DNA of 64,000 bases from assembly GCA_033182465.1 (NCBI GenBank), contig CP137324.1, positions 1,488,001-1,552,000 of the forward strand. Direction: 5' to 3'. Positions 48,956 to 60,406 of the stretch are shown one piece after another. The translations under genes were made by a program, and so were the position numbers. The notes below the pieces were generated by a model, which saw only the letters and a program-made list of their open reading frames with translations, ran no database searches and was not told the origin of the DNA. This DNA is from Sanghuangporus weigelae. Lineage: Eukaryota; Basidiomycota; Agaricomycetes; Hymenochaetales; Hymenochaetaceae. The first letter of the stretch is position 1. Every line of letters starts with the position of its first letter.

Positions 48956-50317
48956 ATGGATTTCAGCTGCGAAGTGCCTCATGTCGATGGACTGATTGTG
49001 CGTGCTGCTCAACCGTTCAACGCTGAGCCTCCTGCTTCCGCGCTTGTCGAGTTCAAATATACGCCTGAAGAATTGATTTATTGTCGAAATCATAGTGCGT
49101 TCTTTGTTCGTGCCTCTGTTAAGAGACCATACTGATTCATGACTTTCTTATCTAGGTCCTGTCTATGAACTGGACGAGGATACGTACACCGTGACAATCG
49201 ACAGCGTAGATGGTATCCTCGCAAATTCAATGGAGTTCAAGTACAGAGACCTCAAGAACAGCTTCCCGTATGCCGAGGTTGTCGCTGCATTACAGGTTTG
49301 TATCTCCGTTTGGGGTCCAATCTGGTTCAATACTTTTCTAACGATGTATTTTCTATTGCCTAGTGCGCAGGAAATCGAAGGAAAGAAATGGGCGAGATTA
49401 AGCCTGTGCGGGGTGTCACTTGGGACTGCGGTGTAATAGCCAACTGCCTTTGGGGAGGCGTACGTCTGAGGGATGTTCTCCTGCGAGCCGGTATCGATGA
49501 TTCTCAGTCGATGGAAGGATTACATGTCTGGTTCGCTTCGCATGTGTCGGTCTGCCAGGATGATTCATACTATGGTGGTTCAATTCCACTGAGGAAAGCT
49601 ATGGACCCCGAGGGGGATGTCCTCCTTGCATTCGACGTATGATAATCTCCTTTAATCGCATTCCGTGGTCGAGTTTCCAACTCCTCAATATCTACGTCTA
49701 TATAGATGAACTCTCAATGTCTCTCTCCCGATCACGGCTATCCACTCCGTATAGTCGTTCCGGGATACACAGGCGCACGCTGGGTAAAATGGGTCGATCG
49801 TATCACCATCGCACGAGACGAGTCACCGAGCTTCTATCAGCAACGTGATTATAAGATCCTCCCTCCCTCTTGCGAGACTGTCAAACAAGGCGCACCTCTC
49901 TGGAAGACAGTGCCCGCGATTGATGCGTTGCCTGTAAATTCTGTCATCGGGAGCGTCAATGAAGTCCCGGGTGAAGAGAGAAAGATACGCTTGAAAGGCT
50001 ATGCGATGGGTCTTGGCGGGCCGGGGCGCCAGATTGCTCGCGTGCAGATTGCGATCGCACCATCTGATCGTTCCGACGAGCAATGGGTTGACGCTAACAT
50101 TACCTATCAGGAAGGGAAATGGAGTTGGACGCTCTGGGATTGTGTTCTTGATCTGAACGAGGCGAAGGAGAGTGTTGAGAGGAAAGGCGGCAAAAGAGAG
50201 ATAACAATCTTCTGTCGTGCAATTGACGAAAGTGGGGAGATGCAGAAGAAAGAGTGCGCTTGGAATATGAGAGGCGTCGCGTTCAATGCGTATGGAAAAG
50301 CTATCTGGCGTTGGTAA
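48956..50317 (+). CDS. Sulfite oxidase-like molybdopterin enzyme
   Basis: 387 aa; exons 48956-49094, 49156-49295, 49364-49636 and 49706-50317. Molybdopterin-cofactor enzyme that oxidises sulfite to sulfate, or a close relative. The N-terminal Moco domain has FNAEPPASALVEF and LIYCRNHSPVYEL. The cofactor-ligand Cys is at about residue 94 in CAGNRR, at the first codon of exon 3. Next are GVTWDCGVIANCLWGGVRL, DDSYYGGSIPLRKAM, LSPDHGYPLRIVVPGYTGARWVKW and the C-terminal dimerisation domain. There is no N-terminal cytochrome b5 domain and no targeting presequence, as in plant-type sulfite oxidases. No peroxisomal signal is seen at the end (KAIWRW). The start at 48956 leaves a very short leader, which fits the family. 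Confidence 0.9.
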
Positions 50318-50530
50318 CCCAACGTTTCGTCATTTCATCACATGTATGAGTGAGTAGGGAACATGTACTCCATTATTTTGAATAATAAATGCCTTTGATG
50401 CGATATGAAGAACAGCCATGAAATAAAGAGAGACAAAGGAAGAACGAGAATCCTATAGGATTAGTCAGGAAATGCGATGACAGAAAACAGGTATCGTGTA
50501 CGAACCACCATCAGAAACGCAAGTGCAATG

Positions 50531-50932
50531 TCATCGTGCCTTTCCCTCGAGCTTCTCAAGCAAGTCTTTTGCCTCGTTTATTTTACTCGCAAGGTAGGGC
50601 GACCCGCCTCGATCGGGATGGTTCGAGAGCATGATATGTCGGTGCGCATCTTTAAGTTTCATTCGCAGTGCCGGGGTGTCTCTGGAGATATTAAAGACAG
50701 AGAGGTTTCAAACGGTTATCTCATCAGCCAATCTGCACAGAAACGGCGATAATGATATAGAAGAAGAGACGCACTTTAGCCCAAGGATAGCAATCGCCTC
50801 CTTACGATCCATCTTCGCCTTGAACCCGCCCTTCACGAACTGCTCCGCACCGCGCGCACTGGCGCGCATTAACTGTCGACCTATGACTGCTGCGCCAATC
50901 GCACCGACACCGACAAGAAATGGTGTAGCCAT
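50531..50932 (-). CDS. PAM18: Pam18/Tim14 J-protein of the mitochondrial import motor
   Basis: 102 aa; exons 50932-50775 and 50681-50531. Inner-membrane J-protein that stimulates mitochondrial Hsp70 at the TIM23 translocase. The N-terminal hydrophobic segment ([16 protein letters not shown]) is followed by the family stretch [19 protein letters not shown]. The J domain has the HPD tripeptide at residues 74-76, in [20 protein letters not shown]. It is short, as is typical for Pam18. It starts 356 bp from the divergent carnitine acetyltransferase gene. It is a general import factor and need not be linked to the HSPA12-like genes. Confidence 0.93.
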
Positions 50933-51288
50933 TGTGCACACGTTGGTGGTAGAAGAAAAGGCAGCAAAAGAGAATCCGTGCTGAGGAAGGAATAACGATG
51001 TCACGTGTCGAGGATTTCGTAAAAACAAGGGAATTGACATTGGCTTCTTGACTTTCAACCATGCCGTGCAATCGTCTCATCTGCCAGGGGGCGACAGTCT
51101 TCAGTTAGAAGACCTCAATCACGTATCCTGGGCGTCCCGATCAACCACTCAAGAAGCTCAGAGAACCACCTTTTGTGTTGCCGATTTGTCATTCTCGTTC
51201 TGTCTTCCGAGTTACCTCGGATCAGGTTGTTATGTTCTTAAGACCGCAGAGAATACCTACAGTCATAGCCAAAAGACGTTTGTCTGAT
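50933..51288. promoter_or_regulatory. Divergent promoter region, PAM18 / carnitine acetyltransferase
   Basis: 356 bp between divergent starts of two genes for mitochondrial or metabolic proteins. No specific motif identified. Confidence 0.4.
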
Positions 51289-53647
51289 ATGTCGGTGAAG
51301 CGCAAAAGGGGCTCGAGGTCGAAGCCTCTCGCTCTCCTGCGTCTTCCTGTGCCTCGTCTACGAGATACTTTGGACCGCTACCTTCAGTCGCTGGAGCCAT
51401 TTCTCCTTGAGGAGGAAGCGAGCGGAGGTCGCTCATTCAATGATTCTGTGCGTTTGCGAGCTAGGATGGCAGATGAGTTTGAACACGGTCTGGGAAGAAC
51501 GTTGCAAGAACGACTTGTAGGTTGGTCTGTAGGGTCATCCCCATCTCCATTCCATTCGTATCTGGTGTACTGAGAATCTTCCGAGCAGAACTTGACAGGA
51601 AATCGCCATACAATTGGCTGGTCGATAACTTCTGGCTAAAGAAAGCATATCTGGAAGTCCGTGCTCCGTTGCCCATCAATTCCAACTGGTGGTTGGCGTA
51701 TAAGGAAGATAATACTGTCCCCGAAGCCGTTCGAAGTGATCGAGATCTGGGAGAGAAATGTGCTGGGATCACTGGGTGGCAAATCCGTCGAGCGGCTTGG
51801 TTGCTAAGCCGGACGCTTCAATTCAAGAAATGCATCGAATCGTAAGTGATCCTTTGAGCATTTGCTGAAGTCGCTCGTTCGAATGAAATTACAGGCAGGA
51901 GTTACACCCGGGTACGACGTATACTGGTTTATGGATGCGTAATGCTGTTCCAAGAATGTTCAACGTTTGTAGAATACCACAGGTCGAATGTGATCATCTA
52001 TCGACAGCTCAGGCATCATCCTCTGCTCGAAGTAAAGTAATGGTTATGGTGCACGATTGGATCTACTCCATCGACGTTTTCGATGGTAAACGTGATTATT
52101 CAGGACATGTTGAACTCGAAAAGCGTCTTCGTGATGTGGTCATTGATGCTGGGAGGAGATTAGCGGCAGGGGAAAAATCCGCACCGGTCGGCGTTCTGAC
52201 ATCTGATGATAGGGATGCTTGGACGAAGGTAGGTTGCTAAAATGGAGACGATCAAGGCCTGCTTATTGATTATTTGTCAGAATTATAACTACCTCGCTCA
52301 ATGTTCTCCAAAGAACCAAGAGACGCTTCGAACCATTGAAGACTGTCTGATGGCACTCAGTCTGGATCATTACGTTCATGAGACTGCGGATCCAAACCCT
52401 TCAGAACTCAAGTCGCATTTGCACAATGTTCGCTCGGGCTTGAATGCGAGAAACAGGTGGTTCGATAAAGGCATTACACTGATCGTAGAGAACAACGGTC
52501 GAGCAGGTATGATGGGAGAACACTCCCCCGTCGATGCTCTAGTGCCGAGTATCGTTGCAGATTATTCGCTCTCGGCTGATATGGACTTGGATACGGACTG
52601 GGCGCCGTTAGAGCCCTTCGAACCGGTTGAGAAACATTCAGAATCTCAAAGTTGGGAACGGTTAGACTGGGTGGTCGATGATCATATGGTCCAGGAATGC
52701 GCCGAAGCGGAGAGCCGAGCAAAGGCGATCATAGCAGATTCTGACGACGATGTATTATGGTTCACGGAGTATGGGACGGACTGGATAAAAGGCACCGGTA
52801 AGTTTCTTACTTTCTCGTATGCCTTCAAACGCTAATGAAATATTACACGTCAAAGCCGTTTTGCCACCAGACGCTTATATCCAGATGGCCATGCAACTCG
52901 CTTGGTACCGAACTCGGGGATCATTTACTGCAACGTACGAGACGGCATTGACCAGGCTATTCCTCCACGGACGCACAGAAACGATTCGGACATTGACAAA
53001 GGAATCCCGCCAATTTGTCCTCGCCATGTGCGATCCAAACACTTCAGTAGGTCTTGGAATTTTGTCGAGTACTTCATGGCTTAACGGAAGACAGAATGAA
53101 ACTCGACTCGAGTATTTACGCCAAGCCATTGCAATGCACGCGCGACTTACGAAAGCCGCAGCGACGGGCAAAGGTATCGATCGGCACCTTCTCGCCTTAC
53201 GTCTCTTGATGAAAGACGATGAACGGTCCTCGTTATTTGAGGATAAATTCTTCGTGAAGAGTCAAGAATGGAAGTTGAGTACGAGCGGTCTGAGTGCAGG
53301 GACATACTTCCGCGGAACTGGGTAGGCGTGCCTCTTGTTGCATTCTCGACTCCTATCTCATATGCCTTCCTCCTTAGTTTTGGTACCGTGTATCACGACG
53401 GCTACGGAATCAACTGTATGTCTAACCATCTGACATCTCCTTCAGTCCGGCGACTTATACTTATCTATCAGATCTTGCTGGGCCTGACATAATCAAATTT
53501 GGAATAGAGTCGAAGTTCTCATGTTCGGAAACATCAACAGAGGGTTTCAAGAATGCCATTGCCTTCGCACTCATAGAAATAAGATCTCTAATTTTAGACA
53601 CACCTCTTCAAAGCATGGCATTTGATGTACCTAGACCTAGACTTTAA
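51289..53647 (+). CDS. Carnitine O-acetyltransferase
   Basis: 655 aa; exons 51289-51520, 51589-51841, 51895-52228, 52281-52797, 52856-53046, 53095-53321, 53378-53415 and 53472-53647. Transfers acetyl groups between CoA and carnitine to shuttle them between peroxisome, cytosol and mitochondrion. Family features are LPVPRLRDTLDRYLQSLEPF near the start, SPYNWLVDNFWLKKAYLEV, the NSNWW block, the catalytic His at about 354 in EHSPVDAL, and FGTVYHDGYGIN near the end. The C-terminus is PRL, a weak PTS1-like tripeptide; no clear mitochondrial presequence is visible. The exact 5' end of exon 2 is uncertain by a few bases, since two nearby acceptors keep the frame. Confidence 0.9.
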
Positions 53648-53748
53648 CATTTTAATAAATAAATATTACATTTTTACAAGGTTTTGCTTGATTTCATGAT
53701 AAATACATGAGTCGCTCAAAATGCAGAAAGGGAGAGAACTATTCTACT

Positions 53749-56700
53749 TTATGCAATGTATAGCTTTTCTGCCAAATTATCCATCTCCTGTATCCATCCA
53801 CCCTCTACCTGATCCCACTCCTCTGCCATTCTACCAATCAGAGTATGTCTAGCTTCTGGACTCTGCAGAAAGGCCCTATTAGAGCAGATGAACATGCTCC
53901 TTCTAGCTCTTGAGAGCATGACATTTGATCTCCTTATATCATAAAGAAAACCAACTGACTGAGTTCTAACAGTAGAGATAATAATGTAATCTCCTTCATT
54001 TCCTGTTAATAATTGTCAGAATATAGCTGATAAGAAATAAAGATAAATTTAAATGCCTTGAAAGGAATCTACTGTAAAGCAGGTATTTGCCCAAGGCAGC
54101 CCAGAGGATCTGAGCTGGAGCTCTAAATGATCTCTCTGTGTCTCATAAGGAGTGATAATCTTAAAGGTCTTCTGCTTCTGGCTAAGAATTGTAGCAATAT
54201 AGATAGCAGCCTCAGCTTCAGATGAGTTCTAAAAACTCTTTAAGATTAAGTAATTTTAAGTAGAATAATTACACACCTTGAAACTGAACCTGTCAGGCTC
54301 CTCCATCCCATGGACATCCAAAAATTGAACACATAAAGATGTCGAGACAGGGTGTTCATCCCAAGAGATAAGCTGACTTTCATAAACCTCTTTTGAGATG
54401 AAGTTACCAATTGCGGAAGGCATTCTATCTATAACACAGTTAGAAAAATAATAAAATATAGTATCTTAAACTTACATTGAGTGTCAAGCATTAGAACTGC
54501 ATGCCTGCCTAGAAGCACTCCATTCTCATAGACACTCCATAATGCTTCAGTGCCTTCAGAACCAAATGGAGGTACTATACAGAATTTAAATTAAATTGAT
54601 TTTCAGAGCTAAGGATAGTAGACTCACATTGGTTGTTATCTCCGACAAAGTTAATTTTCTTCACATCCTTCCCATACTGCATGATTGCAGGTAGGTAGCT
54701 GTTCATAGAAATTTGTGATGCTTCCTCAACAATGATAGACTCAAAGTGCATGTGTTTCGTCACATCAATGAATCTGCTATTGCTAATCATGCTGAGGGTA
54801 GAGAGGACAATCCGAGATCGAAGTGGATGTCTCATGTCCTTTGAAGCAAGAACATTGGAATTCGGAAGCTGCTCGTATAAGTGCTCATGCCTGCAAGCTC
54901 AAGAGTTAGAATACTATTCTAAACATGATGACATTAAACTCACCATCCAGTAAGGAACTCGGAAGAGACAACCAAGGTCCAGTCCAAGATGCCAGATTTA
55001 TATAGCTTCTCACCGACATTCTTGATGGCTACGTTGCTCTGTGCTACGATTAGACATGTGCCGACTGGCCGATTGAGAATCTCGGCGACGTAGGCGGCGA
55101 TCACAGTTGTTTTGCCTGTGCCAGGTGGCCCCTGAATGATGGAGATATCCCTGGTAAAGTCGAGCATGTCGTAGACAGCACGTATTTGTGATGTGTTCAA
55201 GATACCACTGAAAACGAGCTCTCGGTCGATTGATGAATCTTGGGTCCAGGTCGGATACGATTCATTTGGAGGCCCCGTGAAATTAGCGGAGCGTGAGTCT
55301 TCACTCGAAGTCATGTCATCTCGAGCCGGATGCATTGCTGATGAAAAGATGGCAGACTTAGACGGATGATAGAAGTACCAACGTAGACAGGACTTACGTG
55401 ACGGGAAAGCAGAAACGTCTGATGTCCATAGATCGTCTGCTACGTTTATTCGGCCATTCGCCTTTTCTTGCTCAGCGTCGAGATCTTGCCACGTAACAAC
55501 AGGTTCGTCCGAAGTCCACGAAGCCACATTCCATCCATTGCTTGTCGCAGTCTGCCGACTTGCAGAGCTGGTATTTACCATATCCTCGTCATCTTCAGTG
55601 TTCTCATTCACGTCGGACCAAGAAGGGAAAAGAACCTTTATCCACCGGTTGTTGAAAAGGAGTGTTTTTCGTTGCAGAACATTCAAGATTGCAAGCGTGT
55701 GTTTCTGCTCGGCTTTTGTTGGTGCTGCACGGCCGACGATTGTCAGTGAACGAATATTCGGTTCATTGACATGATCAAGATGTTGAACACGCAAAGACGC
55801 TTGCTGTCCTTGAACCTTCGCAATGGTACCGGGGAGCATGATATTCTGCGAGAGCTCAGCTTTGATAACCTTGCACGAATGTGAGTATCTTGGGAAATAC
55901 TACGCAGACCGAAGACATACCTGTCCGGGAGACGGCTTGATCCTTTTCCCATAAGCCTGCTGCTTCCAAGAGGCATTGTTGCCTCTGAATGTGAAGGATG
56001 CAGCAGAGACATCCAATGTCTCTTCAGACGGCTTCTCCAAGTCTCTGACGAGAAGACCTTCAACGTTCTGAGCCAACATGTCCAGTTCCTACGTTCTTCA
56101 GTCAGTAACGACGGTAACTAAACCAGAAGACCCTCACCATTGCCGTAAAGTTCGAGCTATCTATCTCCGGGATGGTCCTGACTGCACCCTGCGCTTCTGG
56201 AAGAGTGCCGATGTACCAAGCAAACCACGCTTGTTGAGCAAGCGTTGAACTACCACTTTTGTCATTCTTATAAATGACAGTCTGGAAAGCATCGCGTATG
56301 GCGCTCTCAAAAAGCTCGAGCCTTGCTCCTGCAAGTCTCTTGACGGTCTGGACGACATCCCGGTTGTTCGGCGGTAGGCTGAGTAGGTCGATGGCCCGGT
56401 CAACTGTTAGAGCCATATCCCTGTAAAGCGCAAGAACGAGCTCATGCGCATTGAATGCATATACCCGGGAACCGCAGGAAGCAGAAAGCACCTCGGAATG
56501 CAGCAGAAGACGGCGACGGGGCTGGGTAGGACGGGTCTTGACGATTTCCGTCACGACAAGGACCTTGCGATGGATACAAATAGCTAACGCAGCTAAGTGA
56601 CCGGATTTCGTGTACCCTGGGTGCATTCCGAACGATCGACCATTCTCCAAGGTGACCCCTGCTTGAGCTCGAGTTTCCTCTTCGTCATTCTTCAAGAGCC

Positions 56701-56824
56701 AGTCGAAGTATGCATCATCCAGTCTACCTTCGGGGACGACCCTCACGGGGAAGGGCCGATATCGTTCGTCTAAAAACGACTGATCTATATGCGTTTCGTG
56801 TATTTTAGGAGCTCTCGGCGGCAT
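53749..56824 (-). CDS. Superfamily 1 helicase, Upf1/Nam7/Dna2-like
   Basis: About 888 aa in nine exons: 56824-56138, 56088-55934, 55888-55398, 55337-54944, 54890-54628, 54574-54476, 54428-54277, 54228-54057 and 54002-53749. The N-terminal half is unassigned. The helicase core has Walker A GPPGTGKTT at about 514-522, motif Ia LIVAQSNVAI, Walker B IIVEEASQI, motif III NFVGDNNQ, motif IV-like LDTQYRMPSAI and the late motifs VDSFQGNEGD and MLSRARRSMFI. This is the Upf1-type order; an RNA or DNA helicase role is likely, the pathway unknown. Intron 2 is set here as 45 bp (gtctcc donor); a stronger gtatgt donor would leave an implausible 21-bp intron. Intron 8 is GC-AG (gcattt). The last six exons are visibly more AT-rich in codon use than the first three. 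Confidence 0.85.
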
Positions 56825-56983
56825 GCTGCGCGTCTCGGATATACGTATTCTGACAAGGTTTTTGGCGAAGTATGGAGGATCTGCTGTTGATGCTTGATCA
56901 AAGTAGTGTTGCCACTTGATGATCGCGCAGTCAGGTTACTAGGAGTCACTGTTCACACGCGTGACCGTGTCACTTCACCCACC

Positions 56984-57402
56984 ATGTCTGCAAACGCAAA
57001 CGACCAAGACCAATGGCATACAGTGTATGCTATCCAAATTCATTGGTCGAATTCAATTTTTATTGACCGACATATGTGAAAAGGTCTGTTCGAATACCCT
57101 TCGCCTCGTCGAAGCACGCATCAATCGCAAAACAAGTCATCGAAGTTGACCCGGAGTTGCAACCACAAGCAGTGAAGAGGACGTTGACAGTTGAGGATGA
57201 TGAACTAATAGCGTAAGAACAAAGCAAATTTTACTTCTACAAGCGTGCTAAACCGATCGTGATGTGCAGGACATTTACTTGCCTCACTATTCGACTCGCC
57301 CGCATAACCATCAATGCTTTCTTCGAAAACGTCGACCTTGTAATACGAACATTAGGAGAGTTCAGTCCCGACGCAGAGATCAAATCGAATCCGGCTCGAT
57401 AG
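56984..57402 (+). CDS. PCC1: KEOPS/EKC complex subunit Pcc1
   Basis: 100 aa; exons 56984-57024, 57084-57212 and 57270-57402. Small subunit of the KEOPS complex needed for the tRNA t6A37 modification and linked to telomere and transcription functions. Spliced features are the first strand VSVRIPFASSKHASIAKQVI, the central PELQPQAVKRTLTVEDDELIA, and the C-terminal helix RITINAFFENVDLVIRTLGEF, all typical of the Pcc1 dimer fold. Length fits the family. It is divergent from the helicase gene with only 159 bp between starts. Confidence 0.9.
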
Positions 57403-57678
57403 CAAGTTCGCTTCTCCTGTGCTTCAGCGTCTACTGAGCCAGCACTATGAGAACGGAAGCAAAGAAATATGTACGAAGAAAAATGTTGTGTGTATCAAAT
57501 TTACAATATCGACGCACATTGCGCGTCTCTTTCGTTTGTTCCAAGAATTTTACGGTGTACAGAGGGATACAGGTCATTGATCAAACAAGATCAGATATCA
57601 TGGTTGCGGTAGTCGTCAAGAAAACCGATGCCATCTTCCGAGTGAATGCTTCACCTTCCTCAACAACAACCGACTCGC

Positions 57679-59459
57679 CTACTCCGCCTCGCCCTCACCC
57701 TCGCCTTCCGCCTTCTTCTTTTTATTCTTCTTCTTGTCCTCGCGCAACTTCCTCGTCAAAATCTCTTTCAGCTCTTCGTCTTCGAGTTCCTTTTCCGTTT
57801 GTACAAGTTCGGGCTTGTACCACACCGGGGGATGTGTGATTAACGAGGGACCAGCGGGCAGTAAGGCGATAGTGAAATGGAATGCGGCTACGAAGGATCC
57901 AGGAGGAGTGTATCTTCAAAGAGAATGGAAATGAGTCTCCAGTCTATTCGCGGAGAATGTGTAGAAGAAACGCACATTACATCGTAAGGTTTTACCAATG
58001 CATGCTGGCATGCCTCTTGCAGACCCATTCGTGCTTTCTTTTCGTCCTCTAATATGCGGATATTGAAAGGGAAAGCTCCAGCCTTCTTCTGCACCTCCGT
58101 AAATACTGCTCGGGATGTCTTCATCTTTAGTTGGTATGTTACTAGTGAATCTCGCTGGTAGACGGTAGCCTTCGCATCCTCAGAACGAGCCTAAAATATC
58201 CGATGGAATCATGAATGGATTTAAGAGGGCGAGAAACCATGATAGAGCCCACCTTTCCATCTTCACCTGTTGTTACAAGAATATCGATTCCCCATACTTC
58301 ACCCTCTGCAAAAGTGATCGCCTCGAAATCTCTCTTCTGCTGTTCGCTTGGATTGAGAATGACTCTTTTCTTCCCATCGATGACGTTCTGCGTCTGTTGA
58401 CACGAGAGCATACCTACTTACGCATAAACAATCAATCAATCATCCCCTCTTCATAAAGAGACGACAAGAATCAAACACTCACCCTCAACAGCTTTACAAC
58501 CCCACGACGCAGTGACCTTGTTCACCGCATCCGTCACCGCCCAATTCTTATTCCCCACTTTCACTAAGCGCATAGCGATCTCAGCCGCATGCCACGCCGC
58601 CTTGATCGCGTCCGCGCGTCGGCCCGTCACGGGGTTCTCCGCACTCGCGCCGACGACGAGCGTCTCCGCCGCCACGGATGCGAATCCATCGATGTGCGCG
58701 CCGAGGTGGATCTTCACTACGTCATCCTTTTCTAAAGTTTGGGAGGATGCAGGGTCTGATCTGTAATTTTTTTTCGTGAGGAAGGATGGGGGGGGAGGGG
58801 ATGGTTATAGGGGGTTAAGAATGATGGTTAGTTAGATGGAACGCATATATGCATATATGCGTGATATTATCGAACGTACGCGAGTGGCGAGAAGTGTGCA
58901 ACGCAATTGTTCACTGATATACACGTCGGAAATGCGATTCCTAAGATTCAACATAGGACGAATCAGTTTAATTCAGAGATTTAGAGAAAAGACGCGCAGA
59001 CAGACGAACCTTTAGCGACCTTCACCCCCTTAACCGACTTATTGAACACCGCTCCGGTCCCCTCGTCCAGCAATCTATCTCCCTCGATGCACAGTTCTAG
59101 GATGTTCGCACCCTTGACGCACAGTTCGACGAGTTTCTTCATCACATTGTGCACAATATCCGCTGCGGTCTAAGAAACCAAACCAAAACCAAACCAAATC
59201 AACATGAATAAATTTTTAAGCCAAAGTCAGCATGCGATTGTTTCTTCATAGATGAACACGAGATATAGATCGGCTATGAGCTGCACGTCCAAAATGAAAT
59301 CACTCGGGTAGAGTGAAATCTCCTGTACGAACGAGACGAACGAAAAGGGGACTACTAGCCAAACGACTCGAAACGTTTATTTACCTTATATTTCGTAAAG
59401 TCCGCCTCAGCCGTCGAGCGCGGTTTTTCCTCCACCGATTTAGATTCTGGGGCGGACAT
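57679..59459 (-). CDS. Ebp1/PA2G4-like pita-bread protein (inactive methionine aminopeptidase fold)
   Basis: 394 aa, the same length I recall for human PA2G4. Exons are 59459-59385, 59169-59010, 58940-58880, 58760-58483, 58413-58253, 58190-57976 and 57913-57679. It has the pita-bread fold of type 2 methionine aminopeptidases and is expected to bind ribosomes or pre-ribosomes and RNA. Recognisable blocks are FTKYKTAADIVHNVMKKLVE, GIAFPTCISVNNCVAHFSPL (the 61-nt exon 3), VVKIHLGAHIDGF and the Lys/Glu-rich C-terminus (KKNKKKKAEGEGEGEAE). The metal site of active aminopeptidases appears altered (HLGAHIDG where they have D-x-G...D), as in Ebp1. A 22-bp perfect palindrome lies in intron 3. It is convergent with PCC1. 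Confidence 0.9.
58841..58862. repeat. Perfect 22-bp palindrome inside an intron
   Basis: An uninterrupted inverted repeat built from gcatat units (acgcatatatg and its mirror) within intron 3 of the Ebp1-like gene. It could extrude as a cruciform or be a symmetric protein site. It is not part of the splice signals. Confidence 0.85.
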
Positions 59460-60406
59460 GTCTAAAGTCCAATTTCAGGCTCGAAATTGAGGTAGTTGTA
59501 AAGGAGGAGATGAAGATGGATGAGGGAGAACAGGGGAACTTGTTTGGCCCCTCGCAAGACGACTGAGGTGAAACCGTCTGGTTCGCCTTCCAGATATAGT
59601 AGTCGCCCATCCGGTCCCGAAAACAACTCAATCCATCCATCAACACCTCGCTGGAGTCATACTCGAAAATTTAATTGGAAGAGGCGAAAAAGACTATATA
59701 CGTTATTTTACAGCAGCAGGTAGCGTAAGGAGATTACTTGATACACGATGAATGTAGTATGCATATAAGTAGAATCGAATCGATAGGAAAGGCGACTCAT
59801 TGATTTTGGAAACGATCCTGTAGACCTGCAAAGGACACGCCAGAAGAAATGAAGTGAACGAAGTGCGCAGGACAGGCAATACGTATAATCTAAGTAAAGT
59901 GGAAAAAGGTGGGGAAGAAGCCATCGAAACGGGCGCGATCTTCTCGAAAGCAGGTGAAGCTGAACGGAGGGAAAGTAGGAGATAAGCGAAGAACGTCCCT
60001 CAGAGAGAAGAGAGAAAATAAAAGGAAAAACTGCTCGACAAGTATCGTACTTATGAATTCCACCGTTCCAATTGTTCGGACTAGGAGCTAGAAGTTGAAA
60101 AGTGAGGAAGGAAGAGATCTATCGATGGATGAATGCAGGAGTAGCGCTGGAAATGATAAGTTGGAAATTCGAAGGAAGCAGTAGAGTAACGATAAAAAAA
60201 ACTTTAAGTGATCGATAGATAAACGGATAGTTGAAAGTTGACCAGCCTCCTCCGCAAAGCCAACAATAACAACTCCCTTTTTTTTACACCGGACTCCGAT
60301 TCGGATTCGGATTTGAACCAGGGAAGGACACGAAGGATCCAGTATCCTGAAATGCAACGAAAAAAAGAAGAAATTTTGAGAAGAAACATTAAAAAAGGAA
60401 GAAAAG
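59460..60406. other. 0.95 kb spacer, purine-rich in part
   Basis: Between the start of the Ebp1-like gene and the 3' end of the methyltransferase gene. Plus-strand purine-rich runs occur from about 59910 to 60240. Open frames here are short and low-complexity (Lys/Arg-rich), so no gene is supported. Confidence 0.45.

Noticed and set aside
50531-50932. The J-protein gene as a dedicated co-chaperone of the HSPA12-like cluster
   Set aside because: It is clearly Pam18, a conserved mitochondrial import factor. Proximity is probably chance.
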